Source: an uncultured Pseudomonas sp.
GTDB lineage: Bacteria; Pseudomonadota; Gammaproteobacteria; Pseudomonadales; Pseudomonadaceae
Assembly: GCA_946886875.1 (NCBI GenBank)
Contig: CAMPJN010000047.1
Span: 1 to 15,958 of the forward strand
Direction: 5' to 3'
Length of the DNA stretch: 15,958 bases
Shown: in pieces, positions 7,619 to 13,458 of the stretch
Layout: each line of letters starts with the position of its first letter
Numbering within the stretch: position 1 is the first letter of the stretch
Notes under the pieces: model-generated
What the model was told of the DNA's origin: nothing
The model's database searches: none
What the model saw: the letters and a program-made list of their open reading frames with translations, nothing else
Made by a program: the position numbers and the translations under genes

Positions 7619-8617
7619 TTAGATGTTGGTGCCTTTGAGAATGGCGTCCGGATAGCGTTTGCCGGCAATCGCCTGGGGCATGAATATCTGGCCCAGCATT
7701 GCCGAGGCGGTGGCATCGAGCTTGATCGTCTGGGCGTCGAAGTTGCCGGCCAGGTACTTGATGCGCTTGGTGCCGGGGATCACGTGAAGGTTTTCGTACT
7801 GATCCAGCAACCAGGCCAGGGCCAGTTGCGCGGAGGTGCAGCCCAGCTCGTTGCTCAGCTGTTCGAGGGCCTTGACCAGTTGCAGGTTGCTATCCAGGTT
7901 TTCACCCTGGAAACGCGGCAGCTTGGCGCGGAAGTCGCTGTCGGCGCTGGCCTGTTCGATGTGTTCCTTGGTAATCGCGCCAGTGAGAAAGCCGCGGCCC
8001 AGCGGGCTGTAAGCCACCAGGGCGATATTCAATTCTTCGAGGGCTGGCAGCGTGTGCTCTTCCAGGTCACGGCTCCACAGCGAATATTCGCTTTGCAGGG
8101 CGGCGATCGGGTGAACGGCATGGGCTTTGCGCAGGGTCTCGACCGATACTTCGGAGAGGCCGATGGCCTTGATCTTGCCTTCCTGCACCAGCTCGGCGAG
8201 GGCGCCGACGGTTTCTTCGATCGGCGTGTTGGGGTCGCGGCGATGGACGTAGTAGAGGTCGATGCACTCGGTGTTGAGGCGCTTGAGCGAGGCTTCGCAG
8301 GCTTTCTTGACGTAGTCGCGCGAGCCGTCGATCAGCAGGTTGTACTTGTCCGCCGGGTCGCGGTAGATGCCGAACTTGCTGGCCAGCAGCACTTCGTCGC
8401 GACGGCTGCCCAGTTGCTTGATGAATTTGCCCAGCAGCTCTTCGTTATGGCCGCGACCGTACATATCTGACGTGTCGAAGTGACGGTAGCCGAGATCGAG
8501 GGCGGCGTGCAGGGTTTCCAGGGATTGCGCGTCGTCGGTTTCGCCGTAGAACTCGCTCATGCCCATGCAACCCAAGCCCACGGCCGGGACACTCTTATTC
8601 GCCAGCGTTCTGTTCAT
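7619..8617 (-). CDS. Aldo/keto reductase
   Basis: A complete 332-residue aldo/keto reductase of the IolS / pyridoxal-reductase-like branch. The catalytic tetrad is visible: Asp48 and Tyr53 (FDTSDMYG), Lys81 (LLASKFG) and His125 (YYVHRRD). The NADPH-binding C-terminal part (AYSPLGRGFLTG, then VIPGTKRIKYLAGN) is intact. It should reduce an aldehyde or ketone with NADPH in the cytoplasm. The frame can be extended to a TTG at 8629, but the ATG at 8617 has a GGAG site 8 bases upstream and is the better start. It is the first gene of the leftward run and its upstream region carries a palindrome also found before the EthD gene. It could be a pathway enzyme or a general carbonyl-stress reductase; the neighbours do not settle this. 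Confidence 0.93.
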   Translation of the reverse strand: MNRTLANKSVPAVGLGCMGMSEFYGETDDAQSLETLHAALDLGYRHFDTSDMYGRGHNEELLGKFIKQLGSRRDEVLLASKFGIYRDPADKYNLLIDGSRDYVKKACEASLKRLNTECIDLYYVHRRDPNTPIEETVGALAELVQEGKIKAIGLSEVSVETLRKAHAVHPIAALQSEYSLWSRDLEEHTLPALEELNIALVAYSPLGRGFLTGAITKEHIEQASADSDFRAKLPRFQGENLDSNLQLVKALEQLSNELGCTSAQLALAWLLDQYENLHVIPGTKRIKYLAGNFDAQTIKLDATASAMLGQIFMPQAIAGKRYPDAILKGTNI

Positions 8618-8649
8618 GTCATGCTCCAAAAATAGCTGAATACAAGCCG

Positions 8650-8833
8650 CGCTACGGCGGCCGATGGATGAGGCTGCACGTTACCCAGGCCGCGGCGCGG
8701 GCATCACTGTTCGAACGGACAGGTTGGCCGGCAATGACGCCAGGTAGCGCGGAACGGACCGCTGGCGTTGAGGTCGGCGGGCTTGTTGGCGGAAGTGTTT
8801 GGCGCGCAAAACAGCTGTCGCTACAGCGGCCGA
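8650..8833 (+). repeat. Pair of 15-bp direct repeats (CGCTACRGCGGCCGA)
   Basis: CGCTACGGCGGCCGA at 8650-8664 and CGCTACAGCGGCCGA at 8819-8833 differ at one base and lie 169 bases apart, flanking most of the intergenic region. They might be regulator sites or marks of an old insertion; no inserted gene remains between them. Confidence 0.4.
8708..8721. promoter_or_regulatory. Putative operator, palindrome TGTTCGAACGGACA
   Basis: A nearly perfect palindrome (one mismatched pair) centred about 97 bases upstream of the aldo/keto reductase start. It matches, at 13 of 14 positions, the perfect palindrome TGTCCGAACGGACA found before the EthD gene at 11847-11860. Its size and symmetry fit a TetR-family operator, and a TetR gene lies between the two sites; which protein binds is inference. 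Confidence 0.5.
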
Positions 8834-8929
8834 ACTCGGCTGGCAAGGCGGTGCAGGGAGCAGCAGGCGGGCGCGCTCAGTCGGCGTATCGCCAGGCGTG
8901 AATAGGCTGCAGCCGCTAGGGGCATAGCC

Positions 8930-8955
8930 AAAAAAGCAAGGGAGGCGAACCTCCC
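8930..8955 (-). terminator. Rho-independent terminator of the AfsA-like/HAD operon
   Basis: Read on the minus strand: stem GGGAGG, loop TTCG, stem CCTCCC (8940-8955), then TTGC and six Ts (8930-8935). It lies about 32 bases past the HAD gene stop, which makes the two-gene unit discrete and separates it from the reductase-led run downstream. Confidence 0.8.
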
Positions 8956-8987
8956 AGGAAAAGGGGGGGAGAGGCGGTCGGGCGCGG

Positions 8988-9674
8988 TCAGGCGGCCTCG
9001 ATAATGCTCCAGTTACGCTGCTGGCAGAGATCGCGAGAGCCGGCGTCGGGGTTGACCATTATCGGGTAGCCGACCTGTTCGAGCATCGGGATATCGGAGA
9101 TGTCATCGCCGTAGGCATAACAGTGTTGCGCTTGCAGGTTGTGTTCGCGGATGAAGGCGATCACACCTTCGGCTTTGCCCTGGCCAATGCTCGGCTGGCC
9201 GGTCAATTGCCCGGTATAGCGGCCGTCCTTGACCTCCAGCGGTGCGGCGATCATGAAGTCGGCACCGAGCTCCTCGGCCAATGGCGCGAGAATCGCCGCG
9301 AAGGAGCCGGAAACCAGCACGATGCTGGCGCCCTGGCGTTGGTGCCAACGGATCTCATCGCGCATGCGGGCGAAGAACAGGCCCTCCTCGCGGCGTACCT
9401 GGGTGTACCAGGCACGGCCCAGGTTGTTCACCAGTTCGACGTCGATACCGTCATAGATGCTGTAGTAGAAGCGATTGATCGCTTCGCGCGGTTGCTCTTC
9501 GGCGATCATCCGGGTCAGCGTCTTGCGGTACTCCACTACTCGCGTCGATTCGCCGATGCTCAGGTAGTCGATCATGTAGTCGAGGAAGCTGAACATGCTC
9601 TTGATGCTGATCAGGGTGCCGTCGACATCGAAGAATGCCGACCAGCTGCCGGTGTTTTCAGGCACGTTTCTCAT
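8988..9674 (-). CDS. HAD-IB family phosphatase
   Basis: The 228-residue product has all four HAD motifs: motif I FDVDGT with nucleophile Asp16 and Asp18; motif II VLVSGS with Ser122; the motif III lysine at GQGKAEG (Lys167); motif IV YGDDISDIPML (Asp190, Asp191, Asp194). The helical cap between about 28 and 105 and the overall size fit the IB group (SerB and relatives), which dephosphorylate small molecules or, in some members, lipid intermediates. Its ATG has a GGAG site 8 bases upstream and lies inside the end of the AfsA-like gene (17-bp overlap), so the two proteins are made together. By analogy with butyrolactone synthesis it may remove the phosphate from an AfsA-type product; a PSPase-like housekeeping role is the alternative. 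Confidence 0.9.
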   Translation of the reverse strand: MRNVPENTGSWSAFFDVDGTLISIKSMFSFLDYMIDYLSIGESTRVVEYRKTLTRMIAEEQPREAINRFYYSIYDGIDVELVNNLGRAWYTQVRREEGLFFARMRDEIRWHQRQGASIVLVSGSFAAILAPLAEELGADFMIAAPLEVKDGRYTGQLTGQPSIGQGKAEGVIAFIREHNLQAQHCYAYGDDISDIPMLEQVGYPIMVNPDAGSRDLCQQRNWSIIEAA

Positions 9675-10407
9675 GGGCGATCTCCGGGTTCAGTTCGCTG
9701 AGAATTGCCTGTTGGGCCAGGCCCGCTTCCTTTTCCGCGATCAGGCTGTCGGGGTAAGTGGAGAACTTGGTCCTGATCACGCAGCAGGTCTGCTGGGCCT
9801 GAATCACCGACATACGCACTTCGAAACGCTGCGAGTTGTTGCGTTCGCTGATCCGGTGTTCGAGTACCTCGTAGAGGATGCTCATCGGCAGTGGGAAGAC
9901 GAAGCGCTGGTATTCGACGTCCATATTGTTGATCACGAAGTAGCTGCTTTCGGCCTCGTCCTGCAAATAGAAGGCTTCGCTGACGGCGAGGAAGGTTTGC
10001 CGCGCGGCCTCGGTGAGCACCATGCCCTGGATGTGCTGGCCGGTGATGTGGTCACTCATCTCGGCGCAGCGTTCGTCGAGCAGCACGTCGACCTCGAAGC
10101 TGTCGTGGCTGAGGCGGCGCGGTACGCTGATCATCGAATTCTGCGCCTGGTGCTTGTGCGCCAGCTCGCGACCGGCCTTGGCCGGTTTGGCGAAGTCGGC
10201 GAGCCAAGGCTTTTTCAGCCGTGCGGTTTTTTCCAGGAGGCGGCTGATCTGTTCTTCGGAGACGCCCTGGCCCAGCTGGAAGCGCAGGTTCGGGTGTATC
10301 AGGTCGCCATCGAGGATGGCCTCCAGTTCGCTGACGGCCATTACATGGGTGTTTTCGGCGAACAGTTTGAATTTATCGCCAACGATAAAAATTCTTTCCA
10401 CAGACAT
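9658..10407 (-). CDS. AfsA-like hotdog protein (butyrolactone-synthase type)
   Basis: The 249-residue protein contains a stretch that I read as an AfsA hotdog domain: SVPRRLSHDSFEVDVLLDE (94-112), corresponding to the family's vhR...fxVxvxLtd strand, then the helix GMVLTEAARQTFLAV (128-142) with the conserved E..RQ signature (Glu133, Arg136, Gln137), then YFVINNMDVEYQRFVFPLP. Streptomyces AfsA/ScbA condenses a beta-ketoacyl-ACP with dihydroxyacetone phosphate, but those proteins are about 300 residues with two repeats. Here only one clear repeat is visible after a roughly 90-residue N-terminal region that I do not recognise. Function may therefore differ. AAGGGAA lies 7-8 bases before the ATG. 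The gene overlaps the HAD phosphatase gene, and a TetR gene lies upstream on the same strand. Family call is from motif reading, not a profile search. Confidence 0.72.
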   Translation of the reverse strand: MSVERIFIVGDKFKLFAENTHVMAVSELEAILDGDLIHPNLRFQLGQGVSEEQISRLLEKTARLKKPWLADFAKPAKAGRELAHKHQAQNSMISVPRRLSHDSFEVDVLLDERCAEMSDHITGQHIQGMVLTEAARQTFLAVSEAFYLQDEAESSYFVINNMDVEYQRFVFPLPMSILYEVLEHRISERNNSQRFEVRMSVIQAQQTCCVIRTKFSTYPDSLIAEKEAGLAQQAILSELNPEIAHEKRA

Positions 10408-10466
10408 GGCGGGTTCCCTTAGCTAGTGGCCTTGAAAAGCGAAGATGCCGGATGGTTTAAGGCGGC

Positions 10467-10472
10467 AGTCAA
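10467..10472 (-). promoter_or_regulatory. Possible -35 element before the AfsA-like gene
   Basis: On the minus strand TTGACT lies about 60 bases before the AfsA-like start. No good -10 is seen 16-18 bases downstream (GGCATC), so the promoter may need an activator or lie elsewhere, for example at TATACA near 10590. Confidence 0.25.
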
Positions 10473-10487
10473 GGAGCCGTTCGCATC

Positions 10488-10509
10488 AGCCCGCTTCTCT
10501 AGGCGGGCT
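10488..10509. repeat. Inverted repeat in the AfsA-like upstream region
   Basis: AGCCCGC and GCGGGCT form perfect 7-bp arms around an 8-base loop. It sits between the larger palindrome at 10528 and the candidate -35. No T-run follows in either direction, so it is more likely a leader hairpin or protein site than a terminator. Confidence 0.4.
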
Positions 10510-10527
10510 CGGCGATGTCGCGCGGCG

Positions 10528-10555
10528 CTAGCCAGTGCTGAGCAGCATTGGCTAG
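10528..10555. promoter_or_regulatory. 28-bp palindrome upstream of the AfsA-like gene, candidate operator
   Basis: Outer arms CTAGCCA (10528-10534) and TGGCTAG (10549-10555), one unmatched G/T pair, then inner arms TGCT and AGCA around GAGC. As RNA the G-U pair completes a 12-bp stem. TTGGCTAGTG at its right edge recurs as TTAGCTAGTG at 10419-10428, next to the AfsA-like ribosome site, in the same orientation. The pair could be bound together by a regulator; the binding protein is unknown. Confidence 0.45.
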
Positions 10556-10670
10556 TGATCGCTAAAGTAGTTGCGCGGGTTGGTCGCTGTATATTTCAGA
10601 GCATTTCAGCACATAACAGCGGTGCGGTGGGACGTCGTGGGTGTGTTGCGGTAGATGCAGAGGGCGGTGC

Positions 10671-11285
10671 TCAGGCGCCAGGCCAACTGGCCATGGCCTG
10701 GCTGGCCATGGCGTGTAGCTCGGCGGCATCGGCGCCATCGCGGGCCTGGATCGACATGCCCTGGATCACCGCGCCGAAGAAGCGCGCCAGGCTGTGGCAG
10801 TTGGTGCTGGCGGGCAGTTCGCCGCAGTCCTGGGCTTGTTCGAAGCGCTGGCGGATCACGCCCAGGGTGGCGGTGCGCAAATCGCTCAAGCTTTGCGCCA
10901 TCTTGTGATGCAGGGTCGCGCTGGTCAGCAGGCCGCTGGAGACGATGCAGCCCGGCGGATGGTTGTGCGCTGTGAACTCATCGGCGGCGTTGCTCAGGAC
11001 TTGCTGGGTGAAGCTGCGGGCATCGCTGGTTTGCGCCAGCGCATGCTGGATGAAATTGCCCGGCCCTTGCAGGTAGAGGTCGACGACCTCCATGTAGAGC
11101 TGCTCCTTGGAGCCGAACGCGGTGTACAGGCTCGGCGGAGCAATGCCCATGGCATTGACCAGGTCGGCGATGGATGTGCCCTCATAGCCCTGTTTCCAGA
11201 ACAATTGGAGGGCGATGTGCAGGGCATTCTCACGGTTGAAGCTGAGGGGGCGACCCCGCCTGGTTTTTTCGTTGATTGTTTTCAT
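10671..11285 (-). CDS. TetR-family transcriptional regulator
   Basis: A 204-residue TetR repressor. After a basic arm (EKTRRGRPL) the N-terminal helix-turn-helix is typical: ALHIALQLFWKQGYEGTSI, then ADLVNAMGIAPPSLYTAFGSKEQLY. The C-terminal ligand domain (PPGCIVSSGL, LARFFGAVIQGMSIQARDGA) resembles the large group of TetR proteins linked to oxidoreductase genes; it is not a clear match to ArpA/ScbR butyrolactone receptors. ATG codons exist at 11294 and 11285. A TTGACG/TAAATA promoter ends directly against the first, so transcription should begin only a few bases before the second, which I choose. No ribosome site precedes either. Possible targets are its own promoter, the AfsA-like unit downstream, and the two genes carrying the TGTCCG palindrome; none is proven. 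Confidence 0.92.
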   Translation of the reverse strand: MKTINEKTRRGRPLSFNRENALHIALQLFWKQGYEGTSIADLVNAMGIAPPSLYTAFGSKEQLYMEVVDLYLQGPGNFIQHALAQTSDARSFTQQVLSNAADEFTAHNHPPGCIVSSGLLTSATLHHKMAQSLSDLRTATLGVIRQRFEQAQDCGELPASTNCHSLARFFGAVIQGMSIQARDGADAAELHAMASQAMASWPGA

Positions 11286-11294
11286 AGCGGTCAT

Positions 11295-11322
11295 TATTTA
11301 AATCGCGGATATGACTCGTCAA
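11295..11322 (-). promoter_or_regulatory. Sigma-70-type promoter of the TetR gene
   Basis: On the minus strand -35 TTGACG (11317-11322), a 16-base spacer and -10 TAAATA (11295-11300). The -35 overlaps a small inverted repeat, TGAC-GA-GTCA, which could serve autoregulation. The predicted RNA start (about 11287-11290) leaves only about 2-5 leader bases before the ATG at 11285. Confidence 0.55.
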
Positions 11323-11453
11323 GCACGCAGATAGGTGCGAGCGTGCGCGAGGGCATCGATTTATTTGCAACCTGGGGCGCGCGACAAGGGCCGATCAATC
11401 AGCCCTTATGAAGAGAGACCTGAGGTTCGGCCGCCGGAGCTGGGCGAGCGATG

Positions 11454-11471
11454 GGCGTGCTGAGGCACGCC
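11454..11471 (-). terminator. Hairpin after the EthD-family gene
   Basis: GGCGTGC and GCACGCC arms with a 4-base loop lie ten bases beyond the EthD gene stop. The stem is strong but no T-run follows on the minus strand, so it may only slow or protect the transcript. Confidence 0.4.
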
Positions 11472-11480
11472 ATGGCGGAG

Positions 11481-11786
11481 TCAGAGGGTTTCGTCGATCT
11501 GAATGATCGGTTGCAGGTTGGTGTAGTTGGCGATATCGCCGAGGATCTTTTCACTGTGCTCGGCCATCACCTGGGCGAACTGCTCCGGAGAACGGATACG
11601 CGTATTGAGCAGGCACAAGTAGGGAGCGCGGGAGCCGTCGACGGCCTGAATGCCGCGACGTACTTCGGTGCTCAGGACATTATCGCCGAGTAGCTCGAGC
11701 ATCATCGGGATATGGCTGTCGCGGTAATAGGCGAAGTCGAAATGACCGTCGGGGTCATTCGGATAGAGCACGGTGACGCAGTACAT
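11481..11786 (-). CDS. EthD-family small protein
   Basis: A 101-residue protein with the ferredoxin-like alpha-beta fold of the EthD family: VTVLYPN as the first strand, then the conserved FAYYRDSHIPMM with the HIP motif, and AEHSEKILGDIANYTNLQPIIQI at the C-terminus. EthD proteins are small dimeric, mostly uncharacterised proteins, known from ether-degradation clusters and found next to oxidoreductases. Length is normal and the gene is complete; AGGAG lies 7 bases before the ATG. It is separated from the oxidoreductase gene by about 116 bases that hold a perfect 14-bp palindrome, and precedes the TetR gene. Regulation by that TetR protein is a reasonable guess. Confidence 0.9.
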   Translation of the reverse strand: MYCVTVLYPNDPDGHFDFAYYRDSHIPMMLELLGDNVLSTEVRRGIQAVDGSRAPYLCLLNTRIRSPEQFAQVMAEHSEKILGDIANYTNLQPIIQIDETL

Positions 11787-11840
11787 TGCGGACTCCTGAT
11801 GAGAATGGAAGCGGCAGTGTGAACAAATCGCGCAATGGCT

Positions 11841-11867
11841 CGCCAGTGTCCGAACGGACAGCTGGCG
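11841..11867. promoter_or_regulatory. Putative operator: palindrome TGTCCGAACGGACA with CGCCAG/CTGGCG flanks
   Basis: The core at 11847-11860 is a perfect palindrome, and flanking CGCCAG and CTGGCG extend the symmetry with a single bulged base. It lies 54-80 bases before the EthD start and about 40 bases past the oxidoreductase stop. The core recurs at 8708-8721. With no T-run it is a weak terminator, so an operator is more likely; it could still fold as RNA at the end of the oxidoreductase message. Confidence 0.55.
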
Positions 11868-11902
11868 AAGCGCTGCTCGCTATACGCCGCGGCGTCGACC
11901 GC

Positions 11903-12880
11903 TCAGCGAACCTGCACCACTACCTTGCCCACGGCCTTGCGCTGGCCCAGGGTGTCGATAGCTTCGCCCGCTTGCGCCAGGGGGAAGGTCTGCGATACCA
12001 GCGGCTTGAGCTTGCCTTCGCCGTGCCAGGCGAACAGCTGCTGGAAGTTGGCGGCGTTGTCCGCCGGTTGGCGCTGGGCGAACGCGCCCCAGAACACGCC
12101 GACCACCGCGGCACCCTTGAGCAGGGTCAGGTTGACCGGCAGCTCGGGGATGCGTCCACTGGCGAAACCCACCACCAGCAGGCGGCCATTCCAAGCGATG
12201 CTGCGGATGGCCAGGTCGAACAGGTCGCCGCCCACCGGATCGTAGATCACGTCGGCACCCTGGCCGTTGGTCAGGCGTTTGACTTCGTCTTTCAGGTTGC
12301 TGTCGCTGTAGTTGATCAGCTCATCGGCCCCGGCGGCCTTGGCTACTTCCAACTTTTCAGCACTGCTCGCTGCGGCTATCACTTTGGCGCCCATGGCTTT
12401 ACCTATCTCCACTGCGGCCAGGCCGACTCCGCCGGAAGCGCCGAGCACCAGAAGGGTTTCGCCGGGCTGCAGATTGGCGCGTTGCTTGAGCGCATGCATC
12501 GAGGTGCCGTAGGTCATGCCGAAGGCAGCCGCGGTGGCGAAATCCATGCTCGCCGGGATCGGCATGACGTTGTAGCCGGGCACCGCCACTTCTTCGGCGA
12601 AGCTGCCCCAGCCGGTCAGCGCCATCACCCGATCACCGACTTTCAGGTGGCCGACTTTCTCACCCAGTGCCTTGACCACGCCGGCCGCTTCGCCGCCGGG
12701 GGAGAACGGAAACGGCGGCTTGAACTGGTATTTGCCTTCAATGATCAGGGTGTCGGGGAAGTTGACCCCGGCCGCATGGACTTCGAGAAGGACTTCGGTC
12801 TTCTTCGCTTCGGGGCTGGCGACTTCTTCCAGTACCAGGGTTTCGGCTGGGCCGAAGGCTTTGCATAGCATGGCTTTCAT
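11903..12880 (-). CDS. NADPH:quinone oxidoreductase, zinc-independent MDR
   Basis: The 325-residue product is a complete quinone-oxidoreductase-type MDR protein: GroES-like N-terminal half (VHAAGVNFPDTLIIEGKYQ, PFSPGGEAAGVV) and Rossmann domain with GASGGVG at 147-153; DPVGGDLFDLAIRSIAWNGR and WGAFAQR are typical of the branch. It transfers hydride from NADPH to quinones or activated alkenes. The frame runs upstream to 13090, but MKAMLCKAFG begins the homology and AGAGGA lies 8 bases before that ATG. It has its own promoter and diverges from the FliL-like gene. I recall the equivalent pair in other Pseudomonas chromosomes, so this is likely a core gene and not part of the accessory pathway. 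It is distinct from the MDR at 2914-3906. Confidence 0.92.
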   Translation of the reverse strand: MKAMLCKAFGPAETLVLEEVASPEAKKTEVLLEVHAAGVNFPDTLIIEGKYQFKPPFPFSPGGEAAGVVKALGEKVGHLKVGDRVMALTGWGSFAEEVAVPGYNVMPIPASMDFATAAAFGMTYGTSMHALKQRANLQPGETLLVLGASGGVGLAAVEIGKAMGAKVIAAASSAEKLEVAKAAGADELINYSDSNLKDEVKRLTNGQGADVIYDPVGGDLFDLAIRSIAWNGRLLVVGFASGRIPELPVNLTLLKGAAVVGVFWGAFAQRQPADNAANFQQLFAWHGEGKLKPLVSQTFPLAQAGEAIDTLGQRKAVGKVVVQVR

Positions 12881-12920
12881 CGGGCTATTCCTCTGCGAAT
12901 GATGGCTAGGGTCGGCTTGC

Positions 12921-12948
12921 AGTGTAGGTACGAGGGGCCTGTGGTCAA
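12921..12948 (-). promoter_or_regulatory. Sigma-70-type promoter of the quinone oxidoreductase gene
   Basis: Minus-strand -35 TTGACC (12943-12948), 16-base spacer, -10 TACACT (12921-12926), about 40 bases before the ATG. A 14-bp palindrome, CATGGCTGGCCATG (12953-12966), lies just upstream of the -35 and could be a regulator site. Confidence 0.55.
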
Positions 12949-12989
12949 CGAGCATGGCTGGCCATGATGGATGTGTATAAGCGCAGGGC

Positions 12990-13018
12990 TTGGGCCAGGG
13001 CCCGGCTGTGGCTATGCT
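12990..13018 (+). promoter_or_regulatory. Probable promoter of the FliL-like gene
   Basis: Plus-strand -35 TTGGGC (12990-12995), 17-base spacer, -10 TATGCT (13013-13018). The predicted RNA start leaves a leader of about 22 bases containing the GGAGGAAA ribosome site. Confidence 0.5.
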
Positions 13019-13047
13019 ATGGCTCGACCCTTGGAGGAAACGCCCCT

Positions 13048-13458
13048 GTGAAAGTCTGGATCGCATTGCTGCTCGCCCTGTCCCTGCCATTGCTGGCGCA
13101 GGCCGAAGAAGACCCGAAAGACGAAGAAAGCGCTGCGCCGGTAGTGGCCTACATCAGCCTGTCTCCCGCACTGGTCGGTAACTTCGGTTCCGGTCCGAAA
13201 CTCAAGTTCTTCAAGGCGGATATTTCCCTGCGGGTGACCGGCGCCGATACCGAGGCTACGGTCAAGCATCATGAGCCGCTGATTCGCAATCAGTTGGTGA
13301 TGCTGTTCTCCCAGCAGACCGAAGCCACCATGGCTGCGCCCGAGGCCAAGGAAAACCTGCGGGTGGAAGCGCTCAAGCAGGTGCAGGAGGTGTTGACGCA
13401 GGAGGAGGGCAAGCCGCTGGTGGAAGACCTGTTGTTCAATAACCTGATCATCCAGTAG
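13048..13458 (+). CDS. Small exported FliL-like protein
   Basis: The only plus-strand gene. The GTG at 13048 follows a strong GGAGGAAA ribosome site, which decides this start over ATG codons further upstream. The 136-residue product begins with a signal peptide (KVWIALLLALSLPLLAQA, cleavage before EEDP). An acidic linker follows, then a FliL-like domain: YISLSPALVGNF, LKFFKADISLRV, HHEPLIRNQLVMLFSQQTEATM and a C-terminal LLFNNLIIQ. True flagellar FliL keeps an uncleaved membrane anchor and stabilises the stator; this version looks secreted to the periplasm and no other flagellar genes are nearby. FliL-like paralogues of this kind are common in Pseudomonas and of unclear role. The end overlaps the diguanylate cyclase gene by 11 bases. 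Confidence 0.88.
   Translation: MKVWIALLLALSLPLLAQAEEDPKDEESAAPVVAYISLSPALVGNFGSGPKLKFFKADISLRVTGADTEATVKHHEPLIRNQLVMLFSQQTEATMAAPEAKENLRVEALKQVQEVLTQEEGKPLVEDLLFNNLIIQ

Larger units (their letters stand above)
8618..8929. other. Intergenic region upstream of the reductase-led gene run
   Basis: About 310 bases without a credible gene. A 77-codon plus-strand frame and a 64-codon minus-strand frame are open here but lack a good ribosome site and any recognisable protein features. It holds the palindrome at 8708-8721, a related half-site (GAACGGACCGCTGGCG) near 8752, and two copies of a 15-bp direct repeat. A convincing minus-strand -35/-10 pair was not found; TTGTATTCAGCTATTTT just before the reductase ribosome site is the only AT-rich stretch. 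Confidence 0.5.

Noticed and set aside
8668..8901. 77-codon plus-strand frame in the intergenic region
   Set aside because: No ribosome site, no recognisable fold, and it runs through the palindrome and direct repeats.
10685..10715. Repeated GGCCATGG/CTGGCCATGG symmetry
   Set aside because: It falls in the TetR C-terminal coding region (MASQAMAS), where repeated Met-Ala codons explain it.
10426..10908. 160-codon plus-strand frame spanning the AfsA-like upstream region and the TetR gene end
   Set aside because: Half is antisense to TetR; the remainder covers non-coding DNA with inverted repeats and has no family features.
12964..13047. Upstream ATG start for the FliL-like gene
   Set aside because: The extra residues precede the signal peptide and overlap the promoter; the GTG start has the strong ribosome site.
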